A stretch of 48,236 bases of DNA, taken from an uncultured beta proteobacterium. GTDB lineage: Bacteria > Pseudomonadota > Gammaproteobacteria > Burkholderiales > Burkholderiaceae_B. The stretch is taken from the NCBI GenBank assembly GCA_903821335.1, contig CAIJKV010000341.1:1-48236 (forward strand), written 5' to 3'. Positions within the stretch are counted from its first letter, which is position 1, and every line of letters begins with the position of its first letter. The notes beneath the pieces are model-generated. The model saw nothing but the letters and a program-made list of their open reading frames with translations, ran no database searches and had not been told where the DNA came from. A program made the translations under genes and the position numbers. Shown in pieces: positions 1 through 8,779 of the stretch.

Positions 1-97
1 GAATCTGAGAGAATCGGGCCGGAGATCGCACGGATCGTGGGCGCGACGCTCGCGAGGCTAATCCTGACAACCGCGCCAGCACTGGCGCTCCGGGCCG

Positions 98-126
98 AAA
101 AAAAACCAACCGAGAACGGTTGGTTT
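98..126 (-). terminator. Rho-independent terminator of the tRNA-Ala gene
   Basis: A perfect 10-bp stem (103-112 with 117-126) closes a 4-base loop and is followed, reading the minus strand, by a run of U from the A-tract at 98-103. It lies directly downstream of the tRNA 3' end at 136, so it most likely ends that transcript. Confidence 0.85.
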
Positions 127-135
127 CCTAACTAG

Positions 136-211
<76 letters not shown>

Positions 212-317
212 GTTGTCCTGAATTCTAGCGGAACTCGGCGCGCCTGTCAGGTCGATCCAATTGCGATGTCGGGCCGAGGGCGATGACACACCTGCATATT
301 CCGTGCCGGTCGCCTGC

Positions 318-1256
318 TCAAGCTGCCACGCTAACCTTGCCAGTCTCAAAAAACGATACCAAGTTGTTCAAGGTCAGTTCTGCCATGGCGCGGCGTGTTT
401 CATGCGTCGCGCTGGCCAGGTGCGGCAGCAGCACGACATTATTCATGGCACGCAGTGCCTCGGGTACATTCGGTTCATCGGAATAGACGTCAAGTCCGGC
501 ACCAGCGATATCGCCATTTTCCAGAGCCGTGATCAGTGCCTGTTCATCGATGACTGAACCGCGCGACACATTGATCAGATATCCTTTCGGGCCGAGTGCG
601 CGCAGGATATCTGCCGAGACCAGGTGTCGGGTTTGCGCCCCGCCTGCGCTGACGACAACCAGGAAGTCAGCCCAGGTAGCCAGTCCTTGCAGCGTGGGTT
701 CGTAGGCGTAGGGTACGGACGCATCCACGCGGCGGTTGTGATAGCGGATCTCCATGTCAAAACCGCTGGCACGGCGCGCAACCACGCGGCCGATGCGGCC
801 AAGCCCAAGAATTCCCAGACGCTTGCCGCTGACCTTGGTCGATAGTGGGAAGGGCGCGTTGGCCCAGAGCCCAGCGCGGGTATAGCGATCTGCCTCACTA
901 AAGCGTCGCGCCACATCCAGCACCAGACCAAAGGCCGTGTCAGCGACACAATCATTGAGCACATCTGGGGTGTAGCCAACCTGAATGCCGCGCGCGCGGG
1001 CGCGCTCAAGACTGATGGTTTCCAGACCCACCCCAAAACTGGAAATGACCTGCAGGGCCGGGAGTGCGTCAATCAACGCAGCATCCGCGCCATAGCGGGC
1101 TGACGTGGCGATGCCGACAAAATCGGCACCGTGTTGACTCAGGAAGGCGTCAGGGCTCTTTTCCTGCCAGAAAGGGTGCACGTCAAAATGACTGACAAGC
1201 GCGGCTTCCAGGTCAGGTAACAGGCGTCCCTGTTGAAGAATGCGTGGGCGGCTCAT
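318..1256 (-). CDS. D-2-hydroxyacid dehydrogenase (glyoxylate/hydroxypyruvate reductase-like)
   Basis: A 312-residue protein of the D-isomer-specific 2-hydroxyacid dehydrogenase family, which interconverts 2-oxoacids and D-2-hydroxyacids with NAD(P)H in the cytoplasm. The Rossmann fingerprint GLGRIG is near residue 150. The family's catalytic Arg (INVSRGSVID), Glu (SDEPNVP) and His (LLPHLAS) are all present in order. Length is normal. The start is preceded by GGAGAC about 8 bases upstream. It lies 33 bp behind a Bug-type receptor gene on the same strand, so the two probably form an operon in which the receptor could supply an organic acid. The exact substrate (glyoxylate, hydroxypyruvate or another 2-oxoacid) cannot be told from sequence. 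Confidence 0.88.
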   Translation of the reverse strand: MSRPRILQQGRLLPDLEAALVSHFDVHPFWQEKSPDAFLSQHGADFVGIATSARYGADAALIDALPALQVISSFGVGLETISLERARARGIQVGYTPDVLNDCVADTAFGLVLDVARRFSEADRYTRAGLWANAPFPLSTKVSGKRLGILGLGRIGRVVARRASGFDMEIRYHNRRVDASVPYAYEPTLQGLATWADFLVVVSAGGAQTRHLVSADILRALGPKGYLINVSRGSVIDEQALITALENGDIAGAGLDVYSDEPNVPEALRAMNNVVLLPHLASATHETRRAMAELTLNNLVSFFETGKVSVAA

Positions 1257-1289
1257 TGTGATAGGTCTCCGAATGTAAAAGTGTGCATA

Positions 1290-2276
1290 TTAGTCAACAC
1301 GAATGCCGTTGGCGGTAATGATGGCTCCGTAGCGTTTGCGATCAGAATCAATGCGGGCGATGAACGATGCGGTCGTCAGGGGTAAAGGCGTCGCACCCTG
1401 ATTGATCAGGGTATCGCGGGTATCTGGTTGTGCGAGCACTGCATTGAGGTCTGAGGATATTTTTTCGATAATGCCCGTGGGGGTGCCAGCGGGCGCCAGC
1501 ACGCCGACCCACGAACCGGTGTCGAAACCCGGGATTGCGCTTTCGGCCACCGTCGGCATGTCAGGAAGGGCTGGCGCGCGCGTGATACTTGATACTGCCA
1601 GACCACGCAGTTTTCCAGACTTTATGTAACCGATTGATTCAAGCACCGTCGCAAACAGCATGTCCACATGTCCAGCCATCAAGTCGATGACCGCAGGGCC
1701 ACCACCTTTGTACGGTACGTGCAGAATATTGATACCAGCCGAGTCCTTGAATATTTCAGCGGTCAGGTGCGGCGCACCGCCGCTGCCCGAACTGGCGTAG
1801 GTGAGTTTGCCCGGCGAGGCTTTGGCTGAAATGATCAGGTCCTGCACAGACTGAACTGGCAGCGAGGGTGTGACCAGCAGCACCAAGGGCAGTTCTGCAA
1901 TCATGCCAATCGGGGCGAAGGCCGTGTCGGGGTTGTAGGACATTTTTGGATACAGTGCCGGGTTTACGGACTGTGTGCCCACGTTTCCGATCAGCAGGGT
2001 GTAGCCGTCAGCCTTGGCTGTGGCCACCGCAGTGGCGCCCAGCATGCCGGCTGCGCCACCACGGTTTTCGACCACCACTGCCTGACCCCATTTCATTGAT
2101 AATTTCTGGGCAATCAGTCGTGCGCTGATGTCGGTGCCGCCACCTGGCGGGAATGGCACGATGATCGTCACAGGCCGTGTTGGATAGTCCTGCGCGCCCA
2201 GTGCTTGCGCTTGCACCGTCGTGGTTTGCAGCGCAGCCATGATCAGGGCTGCCATGCCCCAAGTTGTCGTCCTCAT
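1290..2276 (-). CDS. Bug/TctC-family periplasmic solute receptor
   Basis: A 328-residue extracytoplasmic receptor of the Bug (TctC) family, which binds small carboxylates and similar solutes in the periplasm. After an N-terminal signal peptide ending near VQAQA come the family hallmarks YPTRPVTIIVPFPPGGGTD, a GAAGMLGA segment, DGYTLLIGN and a late HVPYKGGGPA motif. ATG 2276 is preferred because an AAGGA element ends 6 bases before it; in-frame ATGs at 2282 and 2336 are alternatives. No TctA/TctB membrane subunits lie nearby, as is common for these receptors in Burkholderiales. It is followed within 33 bp by a 2-hydroxyacid dehydrogenase gene. Ligand unknown. Confidence 0.9.
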   Translation of the reverse strand: MRTTTWGMAALIMAALQTTTVQAQALGAQDYPTRPVTIIVPFPPGGGTDISARLIAQKLSMKWGQAVVVENRGGAAGMLGATAVATAKADGYTLLIGNVGTQSVNPALYPKMSYNPDTAFAPIGMIAELPLVLLVTPSLPVQSVQDLIISAKASPGKLTYASSGSGGAPHLTAEIFKDSAGINILHVPYKGGGPAVIDLMAGHVDMLFATVLESIGYIKSGKLRGLAVSSITRAPALPDMPTVAESAIPGFDTGSWVGVLAPAGTPTGIIEKISSDLNAVLAQPDTRDTLINQGATPLPLTTASFIARIDSDRKRYGAIITANGIRVD

Positions 2277-2325
2277 GTGCATTCCTTTTTGTGTGCCGCG
2301 GCGTTGACCCGCCGACCAGCTTGAC

Positions 2326-2335
2326 TGATGCATCA
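2326..2335. promoter_or_regulatory. Perfect 10-bp palindrome, candidate operator
   Basis: TGATGCATCA is a perfect palindrome in the 5' region of the Bug gene, about 50 bp before its start. GntR/FadR-family regulators usually bind short palindromes, and the remnant of such a regulator starts about 16 bp away. That this is its former operator is inference. Confidence 0.25.
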
Positions 2336-2341
2336 ATATGA

Positions 2342-2548
2342 ATAGTAGGCATGAAACGGATCCGACATATTGCCATTCCTGAACTGGGTGGCAATCGTAT
2401 CGCCATTGACCAGCACAAAGCGGTTGTACGCGCGATTATCGAGGGGGATGCAGCCACGGCGTGGGTGACGATGGGGCTGCATATTCGTTCGCCGCTGCGG
2501 TTTGTGGACGAAATTCAACGCCGCTATCCTCATTATTTCGAGGATTAA
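2342..2548 (+). pseudogene. Remnant of a GntR/FadR-family regulator (C-terminal FCD domain only)
   Basis: About 66 codons encode what looks like the last helices of an FCD ligand-binding domain: DQHKAVVRAIIEGD, then TAWVTMGLHI, then a tail FVDEIQRRYPHYFED ending at TAA 2546-2548. The spacing of the two conserved histidines (QH and LHI) fits FCD domains, where they help bind a metal. The DNA-binding winged helix and the first half of the FCD domain are missing, and an in-frame stop lies at 2339-2341. Intact regulators of this type often sit divergent from Bug or TRAP receptor genes; here the tail abuts the Bug gene's 5' end, so a deletion probably removed the regulator's front part. Confidence 0.7.
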
Positions 2549-2592
2549 TATTTTCTTTGCCGTCGTTCATCGCGCACGCCGCCTGCGTCGCG

Positions 2593-3510
2593 TCACACGA
2601 CAACCGGGGTGACAAACTCCAGCAGCGTATTGAAACCGTTAATTTTGACTGCGATGCGGTCTCCCCGGTCCCGAAATACGAAATCGGCTTGTGCCGCAGA
2701 CGATGGGTTTTGGACAGGCGATGAGGCTGGCGCAGGGACCATTTCGTTTTCAAGGTGTTCAAGAAGGTCGCGGATGGGCTCGAGATTGTTGACCCGCAAT
2801 GCGATGGCGCCAAAAAAACTTGACCGGCCGACACTTTCGCAAGCAAGTGCTCCGTAGCAGTCCGCGTAGGCCTCGGGGCTGAGCACCACGATCGTGTGTT
2901 GTGGCCCGTCTATCCTGTATTCACCGTTCAGTCCTGGGCGCGCCTGGAGTCCTGCCAGTTCGGCATACTCGTTTGCGTCCTGCTGGGGGTCATTGCTCAC
3001 GATCAGCAACGCGGCAATATCTGTCACCCCACAGGGGTGGTGTTGCCAAACGTCGCGCCACACCAGTTCTGGCGTGAAGTGCTGGCAAAAATACACGCGA
3101 CCGGCGGCAAACCGCCCGGGCTCAAAACGTACCGTCCTGAATTTGGCATCCAGGCTGTTGCCGTCGATGTCGACTGGGCGCGAAAACGATTGCACCGGTA
3201 ACAGCCGCTGGCCGGTACTGGCCAGGCTGGCGTGGGTGCGGTCTGCATCGTCAGTCTGGAACACCAGGCCATCGATGCCAACCGGGCTGGCCAGCAACTC
3301 GTCACGCAGGGTTGCGCCGTCCGTGGGCAAGCCGATCAGTTCGATGTAGTCGTGCCCGAACACCATCAGATGATTGATCGAGCCCATGGTATGACGACCA
3401 CGTGGCGTCAGGACGAATCCCAGGTTTTCAAAGGTTGTCTGTGCACGACTCATGTCGTGACGGACATTGACTACCAGATGGTCAATGGAAAGTGCTGGCG
3501 TTTTTTTCAT
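2593..3510 (-). CDS. VOC-superfamily protein with glyoxalase-like domain
   Basis: A 305-residue cytoplasmic protein that begins with the VOC-fold pattern IDHLVVNVRHDM, followed by LGFVLTPRGRHTMGSINHLMVF and YIELIGLP. This order (an early His, a later His before 'MGSINH', then a Glu in YIEL) matches the glyoxalase-like domain of PF13468-type proteins, and a second, more degenerate VOC half fills the C-terminus. Members bind a divalent metal through His/Glu, but most have no known substrate. It is 30 bp downstream of xthA on the same strand and may share its transcript. The upstream region has only a weak ribosome-binding site. No specific reaction can be assigned. Confidence 0.8.
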   Translation of the reverse strand: MKKTPALSIDHLVVNVRHDMSRAQTTFENLGFVLTPRGRHTMGSINHLMVFGHDYIELIGLPTDGATLRDELLASPVGIDGLVFQTDDADRTHASLASTGQRLLPVQSFSRPVDIDGNSLDAKFRTVRFEPGRFAAGRVYFCQHFTPELVWRDVWQHHPCGVTDIAALLIVSNDPQQDANEYAELAGLQARPGLNGEYRIDGPQHTIVVLSPEAYADCYGALACESVGRSSFFGAIALRVNNLEPIRDLLEHLENEMVPAPASSPVQNPSSAAQADFVFRDRGDRIAVKINGFNTLLEFVTPVVV

Positions 3511-3540
3511 GATCTGAACGGTTTGCAGTGATGTGTTTGT

Positions 3541-4329
3541 CTAACGGACCAGCGTGGCGATCACCGGGGCATGATCCGAGGGTTGTTCATTGGCGCGGGG
3601 AACCTTGTCGATCACGCAGGCCGTGCATGCTGGCACAAGCGGTTCGGACAGCAGCACATGATCAATGCGCATCCCCGCGTTGCGTTTGAAGCCATTCATC
3701 CGGTAGTCCCACCAGCTAAAGGATTTTGGCTGCTGGTCAAACATTCTGAATGCATCACGAAAACCCAGACTGAGCAAGGACGCAAGCGCCGCGCGTTCGG
3801 GTTCCGAGACCAGAATCTGACCGATCCATTTTTCCGGATTATGCACATCCTGATCTTGCGGCGCGATGTTGTAGTCGCCCAGCACTGCGATGTTCGGGTA
3901 GCGCAGCATCTCTTGTGCCAGCCATTGCTCAAACGCCTTGTACCAGGCGAGTTTATATACATATTTATCACTGCCGACAGCCTGGCCATTTGGGCAATAG
4001 GCGCTCACGATGCGGATGCTGCCGTCACCAAAGGGCAGGGTGGTGGCCAGTACTCGCTGCTGCGGGTCATCAAAGCCCGGAATGTTGCGCACGACGTCAT
4101 GGCCGGCGTGCCGTGACAGCACCGCTACGCCGTTGTAAGTTTTTTGTCCTGCCCAGTCGGCGTGGTAGCCGATGCTGGTGAACGCGTCGAGCGGGAATTT
4201 GTCCTGGTCAAGCTTAAGTTCCTGCAGGCACAGTGCGTCGACCGGATTTTCCTGCAGCCAGCCTAGCACTTGTGGTAGGCGCACTTTAAGGGAATTGACG
4301 TTCCAGGTGGCTATTTGGATCTGATTCAT
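3541..4329 (-). CDS. xthA: Exodeoxyribonuclease III / AP endonuclease
   Basis: A 262-residue enzyme of the exonuclease III family, which cuts DNA at abasic sites and trims 3' ends in base-excision repair. The conserved metal and catalytic motifs are all visible: ATWNVNSL with its Asn, the Glu in LCLQELKLD, the Asp/Asn pair in LGDYNIAP, RIDHVLLS, and the C-terminal SDHAPV with the Asp-His pair. Length is typical. ATG 4329 gives the usual N-terminus (MNQIQIATWN); TTG 4341 and GTG 4332 in frame are less likely. No good Shine-Dalgarno is seen. It is first in a two-gene unit with the VOC gene and divergent from the GGDEF-EAL gene. Confidence 0.93.
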   Translation of the reverse strand: MNQIQIATWNVNSLKVRLPQVLGWLQENPVDALCLQELKLDQDKFPLDAFTSIGYHADWAGQKTYNGVAVLSRHAGHDVVRNIPGFDDPQQRVLATTLPFGDGSIRIVSAYCPNGQAVGSDKYVYKLAWYKAFEQWLAQEMLRYPNIAVLGDYNIAPQDQDVHNPEKWIGQILVSEPERAALASLLSLGFRDAFRMFDQQPKSFSWWDYRMNGFKRNAGMRIDHVLLSEPLVPACTACVIDKVPRANEQPSDHAPVIATLVR

Positions 4330-4535
4330 CACTATCTGCAATATTAAGGGACATTTTCATATTTTTGCGCGTGCTGCTCAAGCGCAAACCCGGTCGCTCA
4401 GGCAGCGGAACCCGAAGATTTCCAAGCATTCTACCAAGACGGTTTTAGCTAAAAATGAAGGAATTTTATCTGGCAAACAAATGACGTTTCGATGTTAATC
4501 TCAACCGATCAGCGGCATGCTTTTTTTGATGATTG

Positions 4536-7500
4536 ATGAAATCCAAGGGATTTAAGACTTCACATTACATCCTGGGCACCTTCTGTGCCCTGATCGTGAT
4601 TGTGTTCGTGTCGTCGATCGCGCTGATACTCACCTTCCGTGAACGTGAAATCGACACCTGGAGCGGCGAACTCAGCAACCTGACGATTGTCCTGGCCGAG
4701 CAAACCGATCAAACGCTTCTGTCCGCCCTGGTGGGACTCGATGGGATCGTCGCGCGCATCAACCTGATGGATGTCCAGGACAGCGCGGAATTGCATTCCG
4801 AAAAAAATTCCCAGATCGTTTCACAGATACTCCGTGCGAACGTGGCCGGAACGCCTCAGGTCGTCGGTGCCTCGGTTGTTGCTGCCGATGGCACGGTCAT
4901 CAACTCCCTTACCCAGACGACTCTCCCTGCAGTCGATGTTTCCGACATCACGGAATTTCGCAAACGTACCAACGATATCGCTTCAGATATTTTTATCAGC
5001 CCACCCCAACAGGACAGGAAGACGCAAGAATGGGTTTTCTACCTGGGTCGCATTCTTAAAAATTCCAATGACCAATATGTCGGCATCGCGCTTGTTGCCG
5101 TTTCGATTGATCGACTGACCAATTTCTTTGGTCGCTTGGGCAAGAATCTCGGAGAGGGTTCCACCATCACGTTGTTGCGCAACGATTTCTCACTGATGGC
5201 GCGTTGGCCCGACGGAGGTGGCATTATTGGCAAGAAGCTGTTGGGCGGCACCACCCAGCAGGTTGTCAATACCATGCAGCGCAAGGATGCCGTCATCCAC
5301 AGCAGTTCCCCGCGCCCGGCTGACCCCAGCTTTTCGATTCAGCGTCTGGCCGCAGTGCGCGTGCTGGATCGTTTCCCGATGATCATCAACCTGACAGTTC
5401 CGCAAGATCAGCTGTTGGTGAACTGGCGCAATGCGACCAATTTCATTATGGCGGTGACGGCGGGGTGTATCGCGGCATTGCTCATTGCGATGTACTTCGT
5501 GTTGCGCAACATTCGTCAGCGGGAAGAAAGCGACACCGTCCTGCGTAGCCTGACGGACCAGCTTCCAGGCGCCTTGTTTCAATGCACCCTTTCCACGGAT
5601 GGGCATGTTTCGTTCAATTACGGCAATAAGCAGTTCCTCGGCTTTTGTGGGTTGCGCCCTGGCCAGCTTCCGGTCGATGGTGCGACGATCGCGGCCTTCC
5701 TGCACCCGGATGACCTCGAGCATGTCCTAAGCTCGTTGCGAAAATCAGCCGAACAGTTACAAGTCTGGCAACACGAATACCGGCTCGTCACGCCAGATCA
5801 TGGCGTCGAATGGCACCAGGGTGTCGCCAAGCCCCAGAGACTTGAGAACGGGGAAATCCGCTGGCACGGCTACGACCAGAATGTGACCGAGCTCAAGGAA
5901 GTGGAAGTCAACCTGGAGACGATCAACAAGCGGCTGGATATCCTCATATCCGCCATCCCGGATTCAATTTTTTTCAAAGATAGTGACGGCAGGTGGCTGG
6001 CCATCAATGACGCGGCCGAACAGCTTTTCCAACTGCAGGACATCCCATGGAAAAACAAGACGGAGCTTGAACTCGCTGACCTCAACCCGGACTTTCGTGA
6101 TGCGCACCTGGCCTGCTGGGCGGATGATGAAACGACTTGGGTGAACGGGCGCCTGACGACCTTTTATGAATCAATCATCACTAAGGAGGGGCAGACGCGT
6201 TTCTTGGAAGTACGCAAAATGCCGGTCTACGACCCCCAGGGACGACGCCAGGGTCTGACCATCATTGGCCGCGACATTACCAACCAGACCAAGGCTCAAG
6301 AGCAGATTGAACGCCTCGCGTCGTTTGACTCGCTCACACAACTGCCCAACCGGCGCCTGCTGCTTGAACGCCTGCACAAGGCACTGGCTTCCAGTCGCAG
6401 CAACAAGCAGTACAGCACGCTATTGTTAATTGACCTGGATAATTTCAAGACCTTGAATGACACACTTGGGCACGATGTGGGTGACCAACTGCTCCAGCAG
6501 GTCGCGCATCGCTTGTCTGCCAGCGTGGGCGCAGCCGATACGCTGGCGCGCCTGGGGGGTGACGAGTTTGTGGTCATGCTAGAGCACCTGGGTGAAAATC
6601 GCTCAGACGCTGCCGTACGCGCCCAGGCGATGGCGGAAAAGATTCTTGCCGTCTTTTGCCCGCCGTACCATATTGGCAGCTACGCTTGTCAGAGCAGCCC
6701 CAGCATCGGGATCGTGCTTTTTTCCGGCGACCAGCAGGAAACAGTCGAGGAGCTCCTCAAGCAGGCAGATATCGCCATGTACCAGGCCAAGGCTGACGGG
6801 CGCAATGTACTGCGGTTTTTTGATGCACAGATGCAAGAGGTCGTCGCTGCCCGGGCTGCGCTGGAATCTGATTTACGTATCGCCCTGGAACAAGATCAGT
6901 TCACGCTGTATTACCAACCACAGGTCGATGATGCCGGACATATCGTCGGCGCGGAAGCCCTGCTGCGTTTGCAGCACCCCACACGCGGTGTGGTCGCCCC
7001 GGGTGATTTCATCTCGTTGGCCGAAGACTGCGGCCTGATCTTGCCTATCGGTAGCTGGGTCATGAACACGGCCTGCGCCCAGTTGGCAGCATGGGCCACT
7101 CAACCCGAAACTGCCCACCTGACTCTCGCGATCAACGTGAGCGCGCATCAGTTTTGCCGCACCGATTTTGTGGACCTTTTGCTGGCGGCGCTTGAGCGAA
7201 CCGGTGCCGATCCGAACCTGCTCAAAATTGAGCCTACCGAGAGTTTGCTGCTGGGTGACATGGAAGGAACCATCAAGAAGATGACGGTCTTGCGCGGCAA
7301 AGGTGTTCGCTTCGCCCTCGATGATTTTGGAACCGGCTATTCGTCACTGACTTACTTGAAAAAGCTGCCCCTCGACCAACTCAAGATCGACCAGTCTTTT
7401 GTGCATGAACTTCCGACAGATCCAAATGCCTGCGCCATCGCGCGCACCATCATTGCACTGGGGCATATTCTGGGCCTGGGGATTATTGCCGAAGGTGTCG

Positions 7501-7628
7501 AGACTGAGGCGCAGCGAGAGTTCCTGGCGACAAACGGCTGTCACTTATATCAGGGCCATCTTTTTTCGCGAGCCGTGCCCGTGGAAGAGTTTCTGGCACT
7601 GGTCAAAGGTGCCGGCAAGCACCTTTAA
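4536..7628 (+). CDS. Membrane GGDEF-EAL protein with periplasmic sensor and two PAS domains
   Basis: A 1030-residue predicted cyclic-di-GMP turnover enzyme. Membrane helices lie near residues 12-34 and 306-326 and enclose a periplasmic region with the look of a Cache-type sensor (VVAADGTVIN). Two PAS domains follow (about 340-455 and 465-590; the second has IPDSIFFKDSDGRWLAINDA). The GGDEF domain has an intact active motif (ARLGGDEFVV, about 675), but the position of the inhibitory-site Arg reads GAAD rather than RxxD. The EAL domain keeps EALLRLQHP, NVSAHQF, the Glu in IEPTES, LDDFGTGYSS, the Lys in LKIDQSF and EGVETEAQ, so phosphodiesterase activity is expected. The start may instead be TTG 4533; no clear ribosome-binding site is seen for either. 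Signal sensed unknown. Confidence 0.92.
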   Translation: MKSKGFKTSHYILGTFCALIVIVFVSSIALILTFREREIDTWSGELSNLTIVLAEQTDQTLLSALVGLDGIVARINLMDVQDSAELHSEKNSQIVSQILRANVAGTPQVVGASVVAADGTVINSLTQTTLPAVDVSDITEFRKRTNDIASDIFISPPQQDRKTQEWVFYLGRILKNSNDQYVGIALVAVSIDRLTNFFGRLGKNLGEGSTITLLRNDFSLMARWPDGGGIIGKKLLGGTTQQVVNTMQRKDAVIHSSSPRPADPSFSIQRLAAVRVLDRFPMIINLTVPQDQLLVNWRNATNFIMAVTAGCIAALLIAMYFVLRNIRQREESDTVLRSLTDQLPGALFQCTLSTDGHVSFNYGNKQFLGFCGLRPGQLPVDGATIAAFLHPDDLEHVLSSLRKSAEQLQVWQHEYRLVTPDHGVEWHQGVAKPQRLENGEIRWHGYDQNVTELKEVEVNLETINKRLDILISAIPDSIFFKDSDGRWLAINDAAEQLFQLQDIPWKNKTELELADLNPDFRDAHLACWADDETTWVNGRLTTFYESIITKEGQTRFLEVRKMPVYDPQGRRQGLTIIGRDITNQTKAQEQIERLASFDSLTQLPNRRLLLERLHKALASSRSNKQYSTLLLIDLDNFKTLNDTLGHDVGDQLLQQVAHRLSASVGAADTLARLGGDEFVVMLEHLGENRSDAAVRAQAMAEKILAVFCPPYHIGSYACQSSPSIGIVLFSGDQQETVEELLKQADIAMYQAKADGRNVLRFFDAQMQEVVAARAALESDLRIALEQDQFTLYYQPQVDDAGHIVGAEALLRLQHPTRGVVAPGDFISLAEDCGLILPIGSWVMNTACAQLAAWATQPETAHLTLAINVSAHQFCRTDFVDLLLAALERTGADPNLLKIEPTESLLLGDMEGTIKKMTVLRGKGVRFALDDFGTGYSSLTYLKKLPLDQLKIDQSFVHELPTDPNACAIARTIIALGHILGLGIIAEGVETEAQREFLATNGCHLYQGHLFSRAVPVEEFLALVKGAGKHL

Positions 7629-7711
7629 CGCACTGCCTCAAGCACACTGAAACCTTCGGCAAGATCGAAGTATTTTCGAGCTTGCAGCACGTCGCGCGAG
7701 CAGGCGAGCCA

Positions 7712-8779
7712 CTACTCGGTGTACACCCTGGGCACACGCTTGACATTGCAAAGCAGTTCATAGGAAATCGTGCCAGCGGCCTGCGCCACACGGTTCACGT
7801 CAATCTGCCGACCCCATAGTTCGACGTGACTGCCCATACCCGCATCCGGCAGGTCGCTCAGGTCAACGGTCATCATGTCCATCGACACACGGCCAAGGGT
7901 GCGGCTGAGTTTGCCATTGATCGCGACGGGCGTGCCGGACGGGGCGCTTCTTGGGTAGCCGTCGGCGTACCCGATTGCGACCAGCCCCACGCGTGTGGGG
8001 ACGCTTGCGACGAACGTGCCGCCATAGCCCAGCGCGTCACCGGGCTGCAGCGTGCGCACGGCAAAGATTTTGCTATGTAAGGTCATCACGGGGATCAAGC
8101 CATGTTGCGGGCTGGGCATCGGGTCGGCGCCATAGAGTTCGATGCCTGGGCGCGCCCAGTCGCGGCGCGCGTGTGGCCAGCCCAGCACGCCGCCTGAGTT
8201 GCACAGGCTGCGATCCCCCGGTAGGCCGGCGGTGGCGGCATCGAAGGCCTCGATCTGTCGGGCGGTGGCTGCGCTGGCGGGTTCGTCCGCACGCGCGAAA
8301 TGGGTCATCCAGGTCACAGACGCGACTGCAGGGCAGGCCTGCAAGCGTCGGTACGCCTCATTGACGTGCACAGCGTCAAAGCCGGCGCGATTCATGCCGG
8401 AGTTTATTTTCAACCAGACATGCAGGCCACCTGCAGGTAGGGAAGTCCTTTCAATGTCCTGCAACTGTGATTGCTGGTGCACCGTGGTCCAGAAATCCAG
8501 GCGCTGGGCGGTCACCAGTTCCTCTTGGTCGAAACAGCCCTCAAGCAGCAGGATCGGCCCCTGAACACCGCCAGACCTGAGTTCGACAGCCTCGTCCAGA
8601 AACGCGACGGCGAAACCGTCAGCGACGTCCTTCAGGGCGAGCGCGCATCTCAGGGCACCGTGACCATAGGCGTTGGCCTTGACGACGGCCAGCGCGCGGC
8701 CACCATGCAACTTGCGTGCGACCAGGTAGTTGTGGCCAAGCGCCGCCAGATCAATACTTGCCTGGGACGGTCTGGTCAT
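7712..8779 (-). CDS. dadX: Alanine racemase, catabolic type
   Basis: A 355-residue PLP-dependent racemase interconverting L- and D-alanine. The PLP-binding lysine is K34 in [10 protein letters not shown]. The catalytic tyrosine of the second base lies in ALGYGGTF, and the C-terminal beta domain has GYADGYPRS and [12 protein letters not shown]. The start codon overlaps the stop of the upstream D-amino-acid dehydrogenase gene by 4 bases, so the two are translationally coupled. That dadA-first arrangement identifies it as the catabolic (dadX) rather than the biosynthetic (alr) enzyme: the racemase makes D-alanine for DadA to oxidise. It could also serve peptidoglycan synthesis if no other racemase exists in the genome. 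Confidence 0.93.
   Translation of the reverse strand: MTRPSQASIDLAALGHNYLVARKLHGGRALAVVKANAYGHGALRCALALKDVADGFAVAFLDEAVELRSGGVQGPILLLEGCFDQEELVTAQRLDFWTTVHQQSQLQDIERTSLPAGGLHVWLKINSGMNRAGFDAVHVNEAYRRLQACPAVASVTWMTHFARADEPASAATARQIEAFDAATAGLPGDRSLCNSGGVLGWPHARRDWARPGIELYGADPMPSPQHGLIPVMTLHSKIFAVRTLQPGDALGYGGTFVASVPTRVGLVAIGYADGYPRSAPSGTPVAINGKLSRTLGRVSMDMMTVDLSDLPDAGMGSHVELWGRQIDVNRVAQAAGTISYELLCNVKRVPRVYTE

Noticed and set aside
73-88. Near-perfect palindrome GCGCCAG-CA-CTGGCGC
   Set aside because: A short GC-rich inverted repeat downstream of the tRNA terminator, without a T-run or a neighbouring gene in the window; no function can be argued.
1-135. Open frame on the plus strand from the window edge to a stop at 133-135
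   Set aside because: It runs through the tRNA terminator, has no recognisable domain and no visible start; 44 open codons at this GC content are not unusual. It may be the end of a gene outside the window, but nothing supports that.
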